From NCBI RefSeq assembly GCF_000316685.1, contig NC_019680.1:621501-685500 (forward strand): a stretch of DNA of 64,000 bases, in the 5' to 3' direction. Both the position numbers and the translations under genes were made by a program. How positions within the stretch are numbered: position 1 is the first letter of the stretch; every line of letters starts with the position of its first letter. The notes beneath the pieces were generated by a model. The model saw only the letters and a list, made by a program, of their open reading frames with translations, did not search any database and had not been told where the DNA came from. This document shows, piece by piece, positions 27,173 through 35,711 of the stretch. Origin of the DNA: Synechococcus sp. PCC 6312 (GTDB lineage Bacteria; Cyanobacteriota; Cyanobacteriia; Thermosynechococcales; Thermosynechococcaceae).

Positions 27173-27783
27173 CGGAGAAAGTTACTCACTATCCAAAAGA
27201 TAAAGTAAATAAAGACACTCACCAGGCCTTCTACATTACCAGCAAAGCCAAAAATTCCCAAACTAGCCAGACCCCCGCCAATAGCTGCCCCAATCAGTAA
27301 GGCGACTAAGGTGATCAAAAATGCTCGTCCCAGTCGTTGTTCCTTGCGATTCAACCAAACTAAATTAAAGCCAACTCCCAAGGCCAGCAATAAGGCCAAG
27401 GAATCAGTATTGGCCACCAGGCCCAGGCCAGCCAAACTGCCATAGACCAAAGTCGTAATCACGAAGGACATGACTGGAGGCTTATCGATCCATTCTTGCC
27501 AAGGAAGATTGAAGCGAGGGTGGGTGGGTTTAGCGGTTTTTTTGGGGGGCTGCTCGGCTAATCGTTCCGCAAAGCGAATCCGCTCGGGAACTTTAATTTT
27601 TCCTTCTTGGCGTAGTCGTAACCGATCCATCAAAATGGCATCGTAGGCCGCCTCGATTGTGGTCCGGAAACGGTCGTCATTTAAATGAGTTTGGAGTAGT
27701 GTGTCCCGTGCCGCCTGAATTTCTTCAAAGGTGGCCTCCTGCGAAACCTGCAGTTGCTCGTAGGGAGAGGGCTGTTCGCTCAT
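27169..27783 (-). CDS. CPP1-like protein (J-like domain, three or more membrane helices)
   Basis: This 204-residue protein has a divergent J-like N-terminal domain (SPYEQLQVSQEATFEEIQAARD), in which the DnaJ HPD triad is absent. It continues with RLRQEGKIKVPERIRFAER and at least three hydrophobic helices from about residue 103 onward. The layout is that of CPP1/CDF1, which in plants stabilises light-dependent protochlorophyllide reductase. Such a reductase gene (por) lies about 10 kb away in this window. The gene leads the CPP1-coiled-coil-M16 operon. Confidence 0.88.
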   Translation of the reverse strand: MSEQPSPYEQLQVSQEATFEEIQAARDTLLQTHLNDDRFRTTIEAAYDAILMDRLRLRQEGKIKVPERIRFAERLAEQPPKKTAKPTHPRFNLPWQEWIDKPPVMSFVITTLVYGSLAGLGLVANTDSLALLLALGVGFNLVWLNRKEQRLGRAFLITLVALLIGAAIGGGLASLGIFGFAGNVEGLVSVFIYFIFWIVSNFLR

Positions 27784-27961
27784 TGGTCACAATCCATGAT
27801 TCGGGTAAAGGGCTGACGGCATCGGTCAAGTTCAAGCCTCGGAATCATTGCACAGCAGTAACGAAAATTTCTAGGCCAAGCAACAACTCATTTTAGGATA
27901 ACAAAACCTTCTCGAATTATAAAAATTATGAATTCTCAGAGGGTCTGGCTGGTGCAGTTGC

Positions 27962-28630
27962 CTAAAAATCCGGCTCTCCAGATCCGGGCTGTTGCCGTAA
28001 ATAGTCAAGAAACTCTAACAATTCATCGTCACTGAGTTGTTGGCGGGAGCGTTTTTTATAGGTTCGTTGTAGGTAACTGCGTCCCTGAACTTCTGTCCAA
28101 CCTAGTCGCTTTAGTTCTACAGTTGTTTGGGCAATCACATCGGACAAATCTAACGGCGGCGGGGTTGGTTCGGATTGGGGGCGGGCAGGGGGACGAGAGG
28201 GGCGGCTAGGTGGGCTGGGTGGTGGGGTGTCATCCATGAATAGGCTGGACTGGGGGTCCTCCGGCTTTTGCCAGGATTGAGGGGCTTCAGCTTCAGGGAA
28301 GGAATAGGTGCTTTCCGGAAGGGGTTGAGGTCGAGCTGGATTTAGCAGGGCCTGGGAAACTGTACCGATTAAATGGGCGGGCGGTTCATAGGTCGTAATC
28401 ACAATTCCCAGAACAGCAAGGGCCCGTTGGCGGGCTAAGTCCTCGGCCTGTTCAATGGCGGGGGCAGCTCCCAGGCCGGTGGCTAAGGTTGTCCCTCCCA
28501 CTTGCACCTTGGCCTGGACAATAAACAAGCCATCATGAATTTGTAATAAATCTGCCGTCAAACTACCCGTCGGATACCGGTGATGAAACTGTGCTAAGTC
28601 TGGCTCCCCACTGCCATGCATTGCTGCCAT
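27962..28630 (-). CDS. Conserved protein with a possible Rad52-like N-terminal domain
   Basis: I do not recognise this 222-residue protein with certainty. The N-terminal part (TADLLQIHDGLFIVQAKVQVGG followed by a helix with AEDLARQRALAVLG) has the strand-strand-helix pattern of Rad52-like annealing or double-stranded-RNA-binding folds. A Pro-rich disordered linker spans about 120-165. The C-terminal SYLQRTYKKRSRQQLSDDE with LLEFLDYL resembles the C-terminal helical module of phage-type annealing proteins. DNA or RNA binding is an inference from pattern only. Confidence 0.6.
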   Translation of the reverse strand: MAAMHGSGEPDLAQFHHRYPTGSLTADLLQIHDGLFIVQAKVQVGGTTLATGLGAAPAIEQAEDLARQRALAVLGIVITTYEPPAHLIGTVSQALLNPARPQPLPESTYSFPEAEAPQSWQKPEDPQSSLFMDDTPPPSPPSRPSRPPARPQSEPTPPPLDLSDVIAQTTVELKRLGWTEVQGRSYLQRTYKKRSRQQLSDDELLEFLDYLRQQPGSGEPDF

Positions 28631-28740
28631 CTGTTCTTTTTCCTGGTTTGGCCTCTCCTATCCTACCTAAGAAAAAAGGGCTGCCCCTATGAGAGACTAG
28701 CCCGTTTATGGAATATTTAGTTAACTCAGTTCCCGAAACA

Positions 28741-30189
28741 CTACTCTTTCAAGAACCCGCTGTAAGCTTCCATCCCATGCTCGCTGATGTCCAAGCCTTT
28801 AAGTTCTTCTTCCTCATGCACCCGAATGCCGAGGGTAGCTTTCAAGATCATCCAGAAGATAGAGGTCAGGACAACGGTGAAGCCACCAATGGTGAGAATA
28901 CCGACGATCTGAGCAATCAACTGGGTAGCACCGTGACCGTAGAGCAAGCCTAAGTCCTTGTCAAACAGACCCACAGCTAGAGTTCCCCAACCTCCATTAA
29001 CCAGGTGAACCGAGGTGGCCCCAACGGGATCGTCAATCTTAATTTTGTCAAAGAACAACACAGAAAAGACGACAATAATTCCCGCAATAGCCCCAATGAT
29101 CACAGCTCCCCAGTAGGACACACCGGCGCACCCAGCCGTAATCCCCACCAGGCCAGCCAGAATTCCGTTGATGATCATCGAGAGATCAGGCTTACCAATA
29201 ACAAGCCAAGCAGTCACGGTGGCGGTAATTCCACCAGCGGCAGCGGCTAAGTTTGTGGTGACAGCAATATAGGGGACAGCATCATCAGCCGCCAACTGGG
29301 AACCAGGGTTAAACCCAAACCAGCCGATCCAGAGGATCAAGCAGCCGAGCATCGCAAAGCCCATGTTGTGGCCGGGGATTGCATTGGGAGTGCCATCGGG
29401 ATTGTATTTACCAATCCGAGGCCCCAAGAAAGCCGCTCCCATCAGAGCTGCCCAGCCGCCAACCATGTGAACAACAGTAGAGCCAGCAAAGTCTTTGAAA
29501 GCCACTCCTTCGCCCAGAAAACCGATGGAGCCAAGCATCCCGCCACCCCAAACCCAGTGGCCAGTAATCGGGTAGGAAATCCCCACCAACAATAGGCTAA
29601 AAATCAAGAAGTCCACAAACTTAATCCGTTCAGCTACTGCTCCGGAGACAATCGTGGCCGCAGTGCCAGCGAAGGCAACCTGGAACAGGAAAAAGACCGG
29701 AATGGGTAAGCCAAAGGTTTCGTAGGTATCGGGGCTTTCACTACTCAGGAAGTAACCACCCAGGCCAATAAAGCCATTTCCTCCTTCTTTTCCAAACATG
29801 AAAGAAAACCCAAGGGCCCAGAAAGCAATCGTTGCCAGGGCAAAGACAATTAAGTTTTTGGCCAAGATGTTAACGGCATTTTTCTGACGACAGAAGCCTG
29901 CTTCCAGCATCCCGAACCCGGCGTTCATGAAAATAACCAGAACAGCGGCAATAAAGACAAAGGTTGTATTCAAGTACCCTTGTAGTGTTTCCACCGTCAA
30001 TGGTTCATCCGCCGCCCAGGCCGAGAATTCCCAGCCCAAGAAAATGAACAAAGCCGCCGGAATGCAGGCAAACCAGGCGGGAGATAATTTAATGGCGGGC
30101 AAAGCTTGGGCAAATAAGTTGCGATTAAGCCTCAGCCTCACTCCCGGCCGTTTTGCCCGCCTCCCTTGTTTCGATTTCAGCTTTAACAT
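28741..30189 (-). CDS. amt1: Ammonium transporter Amt
   Basis: This Amt/Mep/Rh-family channel takes up ammonium. From the ATG at 30189 (a GTG directly precedes it) it has 482 residues, with an N-terminal cleavable signal-like segment and eleven expected membrane helices. Family markers are [22 protein letters not shown], the [20 protein letters not shown] region with the twin-His pore partner, and the later [11 protein letters not shown] histidine. The cytoplasmic C-terminus is short. An NtcA-type promoter lies upstream, consistent with nitrogen-limitation control. Confidence 0.96.
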   Translation of the reverse strand: MLKLKSKQGRRAKRPGVRLRLNRNLFAQALPAIKLSPAWFACIPAALFIFLGWEFSAWAADEPLTVETLQGYLNTTFVFIAAVLVIFMNAGFGMLEAGFCRQKNAVNILAKNLIVFALATIAFWALGFSFMFGKEGGNGFIGLGGYFLSSESPDTYETFGLPIPVFFLFQVAFAGTAATIVSGAVAERIKFVDFLIFSLLLVGISYPITGHWVWGGGMLGSIGFLGEGVAFKDFAGSTVVHMVGGWAALMGAAFLGPRIGKYNPDGTPNAIPGHNMGFAMLGCLILWIGWFGFNPGSQLAADDAVPYIAVTTNLAAAAGGITATVTAWLVIGKPDLSMIINGILAGLVGITAGCAGVSYWGAVIIGAIAGIIVVFSVLFFDKIKIDDPVGATSVHLVNGGWGTLAVGLFDKDLGLLYGHGATQLIAQIVGILTIGGFTVVLTSIFWMILKATLGIRVHEEEELKGLDISEHGMEAYSGFLKE

Positions 30190-30559
30190 CACGCTTCGAG
30201 ATTCCTCTAAATAAATTGAACAAGAATTAAAGTCTCGTGCTTAAACACTGAACTTCAACGGAGTGTGAGTGAGTGACCGCCCCTAAGTGGGTTTGTTATT
30301 TATCTGTCCGATCAATAATCTAGACAGAAACAAAATTGGACGTTCAGATGCCGGTAGTTTCAGATAGTGAACCTGTTTACCTGCTTTTAACCCTAGATTG
30401 CATCAGTTATTTGTTCGGAAAATCTGTATTTTCTTATACATTTGCTCAAAGGGCGGCTAGGGTCTAACCTAGAAGTGGCCTGGGTTCAACTACAAATTAC
30501 TTCTTAGAGACTTTGGGGTAGTAACAGGGTCAATTATTCACCAACTGGGATAGGGTGGC
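30190..30559. other. Divergent regulatory region between amt1 and tab2
   Basis: This region of about 370 bases carries no gene. It holds the NtcA-type promoter at 30397-30439. Its AT content is higher than that of the flanking genes. A second, weaker NtcA-like half-match (GTA-N8-CAC on the minus strand near 30370) lies downstream. Confidence 0.6.
30397..30439 (-). promoter_or_regulatory. NtcA-activated promoter for amt1
   Basis: GTATTTTCTTATAC at 30426-30439 fits the NtcA site GTA-N8-TAC exactly, in an extended TGTA...TACA dyad. On the minus strand the -10-like hexamer TGCAAT follows 23 bases later (30397-30402), the spacing of class II NtcA promoters. The predicted transcript has a leader of nearly 200 bases before amt1. 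Confidence 0.75.
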
Positions 30560-31417
30560 ATGGGGACAATTTGGGAGTTAGATTTTTATTCGCGCCCTAT
30601 TTTAGATGCACAACAAAAGAAACTCTGGGAAGTTTTAATTTGTAACCGTCAGTTAACATTCCAATTTGCCAAATATTGCTCTGGAGCAGAAGCCAATGCT
30701 CGCTGGTTGATGTCCGCTATTCAGGAGGCCGTTCAGCAGTGGCAGCAGGAATTTAATTTGCCAGAGTCAGAACGACCGGAGCGGATTCGCTTTTTTCGCC
30801 GCCCCATGAACAGCATTATTCTGCGGGGATGTGAAGCGGCTGGAATTCCCGGATTGGCGAGTCGCCGCACCTTTGGTCTCTATGAGTGGTTAGCAGAACG
30901 CCAAGAGCAGGTCTATCCCCAAACCCCCGGCTATCAGCCCTTGATTGCCCCACCCCCCGAACTACCCCAGGCCAAAGCCCTACCATTACCAGATGCCCTT
31001 CAAGGTCAGAAATGGCAATTTGTCAGTCTACCCGCGGGCGAATTTGCCAACGCAACTGAGTGGGAGATTAAGTTTGGCGAGGTGTTTTCCTTGTCTGGCC
31101 TCGATCCTGAGTCATTAATTCCCGGAATTATCATTTATTCGCAGCGAGCATTACCTCTGGCGGCCTGGATGTCGGGACTGGAACCAGCTTGCTTAAGCTT
31201 AGAACTGGGCCCTGATCCGCAATTGGTGTTGGAAACAGGAGCCGATGACCGCTGGACACTCGTAACATTGCCCAATAAAGACCTAATCACTGCGGCAGAA
31301 GCGTTTATGGCGGCCCAAGCTCAAGTAAAAAACCTCCATTTCTTGGCCGTCCAAGCTAGTCCTGAGCGGGAAGATTTTGCTGGATTTTGGTTGATGCAGG
31401 CCTGGTCTTTAGTGTGA
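30560..31417 (+). CDS. Tab2/Atab2-family RNA-binding protein
   Basis: This is the cyanobacterial homologue of chloroplast Tab2/Atab2 (DUF1092), which binds RNA and supports translation of photosystem I and II mRNAs. It has 285 residues, full length. Family markers are the start IWELDFYSRPILD, RPERIRFFRRPMNSIILRGCEAAGIP, the ASRRTFGLYEWL segment, and the terminal AGFWLMQAWSLV. The gene is divergent from amt1 and convergent with the glycosyltransferase gene. Confidence 0.92.
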   Translation: MGTIWELDFYSRPILDAQQKKLWEVLICNRQLTFQFAKYCSGAEANARWLMSAIQEAVQQWQQEFNLPESERPERIRFFRRPMNSIILRGCEAAGIPGLASRRTFGLYEWLAERQEQVYPQTPGYQPLIAPPPELPQAKALPLPDALQGQKWQFVSLPAGEFANATEWEIKFGEVFSLSGLDPESLIPGIIIYSQRALPLAAWMSGLEPACLSLELGPDPQLVLETGADDRWTLVTLPNKDLITAAEAFMAAQAQVKNLHFLAVQASPEREDFAGFWLMQAWSLV

Positions 31418-31419
31418 AT

Positions 31420-31462
31420 CTATCCTAAGTCGGACAAATAATCCTGATACAAGTTGGGATAG
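31420..31462. terminator. Hairpin between convergent genes
   Basis: CTATCCTAA at 31420-31428 pairs with TTGGGATAG at 31454-31462 (nine pairs, one G-T), with a 25-base loop. It sits between the convergent tab2 and glycosyltransferase stops. There is no strong T-run, so it is only a possible bidirectional terminator. Confidence 0.4.
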
Positions 31463-31463
31463 T

Positions 31464-32552
31464 TTATGACGCTTTCCTGAAAAAATCCTGTATGGCTTGG
31501 ACAATAACCTGATTGCCGTTGCTGGGGAGAGGAAGGTTTGTTTGGGGAGGTTGGGGTTCTGCCCTCAGAAAATCCCAAGAGCCTTGATAAAAGTCCGCCG
31601 GAGTCAGGATTTGATGATAGCCGTAACTCCGCAGTCCCTCTAGGAGCAGCCGGCCCTCAGCAAAATCATCTCGGGTTAAACTGCTAATGGGCAAGCCTAA
31701 GCGTAAGGCCTCGGAAAACGTGCCATATCCAGGCTTACTGACAATCCGACCGCAAATAGGCATGATATCTACAGGGCGATAGGTGCGACCACAAAGCTTG
31801 AGTAAATTGGCGAGGCCAGCGGGGGCATTGGGATCAAACGTCATAAATTGCCAATCTGGGAAACGATCAAGATTTGCATAGGGAATTTGCTCCAGGCCCA
31901 GGCCCCCAAAGGTCAATAACACCGTTTTTTCTAGGGGATGGTCGAGGTTCAATTTTTCCTTTAACTCTGGTGTACTAAAGCGCGGCCGGCTCCCCGTCAG
32001 ACCAACATCTTCAAGCACCGGAAACGCCGCCATGGGTTCATGGAAGGGCAACCGAAACAAGCGATCGCAGTGGCTAAAATGCTCGGCAATCCAACTCACG
32101 AGGTCTTGAAAAGGCTCACCCCAGGCCTGGTAAATAAAATCCCAGCCGAAATTACTACTCATCCAACAAGGAATCCCCGCTTTTTGGCCAATGGCCGTGG
32201 CTAGACAGGGAATATCCGCCAGGATCAAAGGAACTTCATTTTGCTCAATAAAACTGACTTCGGCAGCAATTAAATCTGGGGCCTTGGACTGTATCTGTTG
32301 CCATTGAGCTAATGTTGCCCCCAAGTCCATAGTTAAACTATCGGATTGGACAACCCCTAAGTCTAAGCTGCGGGGCCGATGAATAAATTCCCCAGGAAGA
32401 TAGGCATTCAATAACCAACGCGGCGCGCCGGTGACAAATATAGGCAGTAAATCTGGGAGTTGTTGTTGTAAATCCGCAATCACAGCCGCAGTACGAGTCA
32501 CATGACCAAACCCATGATTGGTAATGGCAACATAAAGTGTCGGGCGGGACAT
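31464..32552 (-). CDS. Glycosyltransferase-like protein (GT28/MurG-type fold)
   Basis: This 362-residue protein has the GT-B-like layout. The N-terminal glycine-rich segment ITNHGFGHVTRTAAVIADL resembles the MurG/UDP-GlcNAc transferase acceptor domain. The C-terminal donor-binding region contains GRIVSKPGYGTFSEALRLGLPISSL, the equivalent of the GGxGTxxE motif. The acceptor and donor sugars are not predictable. The gene is monocistronic. The single HIP1 octamer noticed in the window lies inside it at 32061. Confidence 0.8.
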   Translation of the reverse strand: MSRPTLYVAITNHGFGHVTRTAAVIADLQQQLPDLLPIFVTGAPRWLLNAYLPGEFIHRPRSLDLGVVQSDSLTMDLGATLAQWQQIQSKAPDLIAAEVSFIEQNEVPLILADIPCLATAIGQKAGIPCWMSSNFGWDFIYQAWGEPFQDLVSWIAEHFSHCDRLFRLPFHEPMAAFPVLEDVGLTGSRPRFSTPELKEKLNLDHPLEKTVLLTFGGLGLEQIPYANLDRFPDWQFMTFDPNAPAGLANLLKLCGRTYRPVDIMPICGRIVSKPGYGTFSEALRLGLPISSLTRDDFAEGRLLLEGLRSYGYHQILTPADFYQGSWDFLRAEPQPPQTNLPLPSNGNQVIVQAIQDFFRKAS

Positions 32553-32649
32553 AGGCGGAGGGACAGGATTTACAAAGCTTAACTATAGCAGTCTCCGTAT
32601 AAACCCGTAATAATCAAGACTAGCAACGAGAAAATAAATACACAAAGCC

Positions 32650-32904
32650 ATGTCAACCCAACTGAACATTAGTTATCCTGATACCTGGCCCGATGCCCTC
32701 AGCCGGACGCCCGAAGAATTTGAGCAAGAAGCAAAATGGGCCATGGCAGTAAAACTGTTTGAGTTAAAGCGTTTATCTTCAGGAATGGCTGCAACATTAT
32801 TAGGGGTAGAGCGAATAACTTTTCTTCTTAAACTTGATGACTATGGTGTAGCCATGATTGATCTCACTGAAGAAGAACTACTCTCTGATCTTTCCAATGC
32901 TTAA
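32650..32904 (+). CDS. UPF0175-family antitoxin
   Basis: This 84-residue protein has the UPF0175 signature: PDTWPDALSRTPEEFEQEAKWAMAVKLFELKRLSSGMAATLLGVERITFL, a helical DNA-binding-like region. UPF0175 proteins are antitoxins paired with DUF3368 PIN-like toxins. The coding end overlaps the start of the toxin frame at 32897 by eight bases, the usual arrangement. This gene is intact while its partner is not. Confidence 0.88.
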   Translation: MSTQLNISYPDTWPDALSRTPEEFEQEAKWAMAVKLFELKRLSSGMAATLLGVERITFLLKLDDYGVAMIDLTEEELLSDLSNA

Positions 32905-33394
32905 AGTCCAGCAGTTAGTTATTAACACGTCTCCGATCATTGCCTTAGTCGCAGCCTGGGGAGACTTATGTCCTCTCGAATCTCTTTACGACAGTGTCCT
33001 AGTTCCCTTTGAAGTTTGCCAGGAAATTCTCCAAGGTGGGAATTAGTACTTTGCAGTTTCCGAGTTTGAGCAGGCCAGTTGGTTAAATAAACAAGTAACC
33101 CCGCTACAAGTGGCTCCTTATCTACTGAATAGTCTCGACTCGGGGGAAGCGGCTGTAATTCAACTGGCTTTAAATCAAAATATTCAGACTGTCTGCATTG
33201 ATGAAACCAGTGGACGGCGGATTGCGCGTCTAAATGGCCTAAATGTGACTGGTTCAATCGGCATCTTACTCAAGCTCAAGCAATAAGACCAAAGTTTTTC
33301 TATGCGTCAGGCGATTTCGAGAATGTTAGCCCACAAAATTCGCTTGAGTCATACTGTGATTGAATTTGCTTTAGATCAGGCTAATGAGTTGTAA
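32897..33394 (+). pseudogene. DUF3368 PIN-like toxin, inactivated by two in-frame stops
   Basis: Reading from the ATG at 32897, the frame gives VINTSPIIALVAAWGDL and VPFEVCQEILQGG, then TAG at 33044-33046 (codon 50). The same frame then continues with LDSGEAAVIQLALNQNIQTV, CIDETSGRRIARLNGLNVTG and ILLKLKQ to TAA at 33284-33286 (codon 130), and then SMRQAISRMLAHKIRLSHTV ending at 33394. All three pieces align in order with full-length DUF3368 toxins of about 165 residues, with no frameshift. Acidic PIN-domain residues are retained. The gene is probably a recent pseudogene. Confidence 0.85.
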
Positions 33395-33450
33395 TATTAG
33401 ACTTAAGTCAGTAATTCTCTAAGTTAAAAATTAATAACTGATCTAAAGCT

Positions 33451-34410
33451 ATGGAAACTCGGCCCCTTGGACAAACCGATATGCAAATTACCCCCATCAT
33501 TATGGGAACTTGGCAAGCTGGTAAACGCTGGTGGGTAGGGATTGAGGATCAGGACTCGATTCAAACGATTCGGGCTGCCTATGATGCGGGCATTACCACC
33601 ATTGATACGGCTGAAGTTTATGGGGAAGGTCACTCGGAGCAAATTGTCGCCCAGGCCTTGGGGGATGTCCGTCAGCATTGCGTCTATGCCACTAAAGTCT
33701 TTGCTAATCATCTCCGTTATGCTGAAGTAATCCGGGCCTGTCAACGCTCTCTGAAAAACCTAAAAACCGACTACATTGACCTCTATCAAATTCATTGGCC
33801 GGCTGGCTCTTTTAATAGTGATTTAGTTCCGATTAGCGAGACGATGGCGGCCTTACTGGAACTTCAAAAACAAGGCAAAATTCGGGCAATCGGGGTCTCT
33901 AATTTTTCTCGGCAGCAACTTGAAGACGCGATGGCCTGTGGTCGCATTGAATGTATCCAGCCTCCCTATTCCCTGTTTTGGCGATGGGTGGAAGCGGATA
34001 TCCAGCCCTATTGCATCGAACACAATCTGACTATTATGGCTTACTCTGCTCTGGCTCAAGGGTTGCTCACCGGACGATATGGCCCAGGCCATGAATTTCC
34101 CACAGGAGACAATCGGCGGGCTAACATTCTTTTTCAGGGAGAAACCTATATCCAGGCCCTCAACACCCTTGAACAACTCAAACCCATTGCCGCAAATCAT
34201 CACACAACCCTGGGAAATCTTGCCTTAGCCTGGCTCATTGCCCAACCCCAAACCTCAGCCATAGTCGGAGCTAGATACCCCCAGCAAGCCCAGGAAAACG
34301 CCCAGGCCAGCCAAATTAAGCTATCCCCAGAGGAACTTGCCACCATTGATCAACTCAGTCAAGCTGTCATTGCCACTATCCCCGCCCGGCCTGTGATGTG
34401 GAACTGGTAA
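33451..34410 (+). CDS. Aldo/keto reductase
   Basis: This NADPH-dependent (αβ)8-barrel oxidoreductase has 319 residues. The catalytic tetrad is visible: Asp and Tyr in TIDTAEVYGEGHSE, Lys in CVYATKVF, and His in YQIHWPAG. The C-terminal cofactor site contains TSAIVGARYPQQAQENAQA. The sequence is closest to the YhdN/general stress protein 69 and PLP-independent AKR groups, which reduce aldehydes. It follows the broken toxin gene and precedes a membrane protein by 38 bases. Substrate unknown. Confidence 0.92.
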   Translation: METRPLGQTDMQITPIIMGTWQAGKRWWVGIEDQDSIQTIRAAYDAGITTIDTAEVYGEGHSEQIVAQALGDVRQHCVYATKVFANHLRYAEVIRACQRSLKNLKTDYIDLYQIHWPAGSFNSDLVPISETMAALLELQKQGKIRAIGVSNFSRQQLEDAMACGRIECIQPPYSLFWRWVEADIQPYCIEHNLTIMAYSALAQGLLTGRYGPGHEFPTGDNRRANILFQGETYIQALNTLEQLKPIAANHHTTLGNLALAWLIAQPQTSAIVGARYPQQAQENAQASQIKLSPEELATIDQLSQAVIATIPARPVMWNW

Positions 34411-34448
34411 ACCGCTACACTGGGGGGAGAATTTTCGGATAAGCCGCC

Positions 34449-35027
34449 ATGCCTGCCCCTTCAAAATCTGATTCACAGCCAAACCCATCCCAGTCCCAGC
34501 CAAAATCAGACCCTCCGCCGGCAACAGAAGTTGGGCAAATGGAAGTGAGTACCACCTTTATCTACTACTGTGCTGGCACAACAATGATTGCCGCCCTTGT
34601 CGCTAGTCAATTACTTCACCTGAGCTTACTCACGCCTCAGCCCTATCGGATTGGCTTAATCTTTGGTGTGGTGGGTGGTGTCTTAGGAGCCTACTTTAAT
34701 CACACAGCTACCTTTTCCTTAACAGCTACAAACCCCCAGGCCTTGGATATTCAAATCACAACCCTACTGGCTGAAACTGGATATTCTCTTGCCCAGCAGG
34801 AACCTAATCTCGAAGATGCAGCAAAACCTGAAGACAGTTCTAAAGAAAAAATGGCTGGGAGGAACAAACCGTCCACTGCGGCGAACCCCCCAACCCTTGA
34901 AATCTACCGTCCTTCTTTTTGGAGAAGCCTGTTTACTGGGCCAATCATCATTCAGCGCAACCCCGATCGACTGACTTTTATCAGCCGGGCCCAAACAATT
35001 AAGTGGCTGCGGGAACAGTTAAGTTAA
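34449..35027 (+). CDS. Membrane protein of unknown function
   Basis: This 192-residue protein has a Pro/Ser/Gln-rich N-terminal tail of about 35 residues, then two hydrophobic helices (about 37-57 and 66-88), a variable charged linker, and a C-terminal domain with WRSLFTGPIIIQRNPDRLTFISR. The last element recurs in cyanobacterial membrane proteins of unknown function. It starts 38 bases after the aldo/keto reductase and is probably co-transcribed. Alternative translations of the linker region are shadows. Confidence 0.75.
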   Translation: MPAPSKSDSQPNPSQSQPKSDPPPATEVGQMEVSTTFIYYCAGTTMIAALVASQLLHLSLLTPQPYRIGLIFGVVGGVLGAYFNHTATFSLTATNPQALDIQITTLLAETGYSLAQQEPNLEDAAKPEDSSKEKMAGRNKPSTAANPPTLEIYRPSFWRSLFTGPIIIQRNPDRLTFISRAQTIKWLREQLS

Positions 35028-35711
35028 TGAAATCAATGGGCAGACAGGAACTCAATCAAAGCCAAAGTGACTGAGTGGTCCAAAAAAATATACAGAGTAG
35101 TCCGAATCTACACAAAAGTAACCACAGGGAAACAAACGAGCCGCAGCCTTAATTAGGGGAACATCAATACACAACAGGCAACTTAGTTAAATTTGGTAAG
35201 TTTTGGAATTCCAATACTCTACGCCTAAGAAACAGTTACGACTTTCAACCCGAGGGAAAACACAGAAAAAAGGGAACACTCTAATCTTGAGCATCACAAG
35301 GATTAAAATCAAACCTGAAGGCGCAGAACCCAATAGGAAGGGGGCTATCAGGAATTTTCACTGGACACACAACAAGCCAAACATTCAATCTTGAGAACTC
35401 AAATCCAGACTCAAGAACACCAGAGTCAGATTACTTTGAATAGAAGGGAACTGACAACAACGGGGAATATGAAAAACTCCTGTTTTAGTTCATTATCCTT
35501 GCCATCCAGGGAACCTTATCTCTCAGTGGGTTTTCACTTGGATCAAGTTACTTAACCTTTGATAACTAGTATCCTGCCATAGTTGGAATCAGACCTCTAC
35601 CGTAAAATTACGCATCTTTTGCTGGATAGAATTGCCCAAAGAAGCAGGCCCCGTAAATCTACCGAGAGGCCTGGGGACAAGCAGGTCACAGGAATGTCCA
35701 AGCCAGATAGC
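35028..35711. other. 684-base intergenic region downstream of dnaN, no gene recognised
   Basis: No convincing coding sequence is visible; a 63-codon frame at 35203-35394 has unusual, Lys/Arg-rich composition and no start context. The + strand is A-rich and unlike the neighbours. I looked for rnpB, tmRNA, SRP RNA and 6S landmarks and found none, and saw no cluster of DnaA boxes. It could hold an unannotated structured RNA or decayed DNA. Confidence 0.5.

Noticed and set aside
32061-32068. HIP1 octamer GCGATCGC
   Set aside because: A single copy noticed by eye within the glycosyltransferase gene is not evidence of HIP1 enrichment here.
35203-35394. 63-codon reading frame
   Set aside because: Lys/Arg-rich, no ribosome-binding site, no similarity recalled, composition like the surrounding non-coding DNA.
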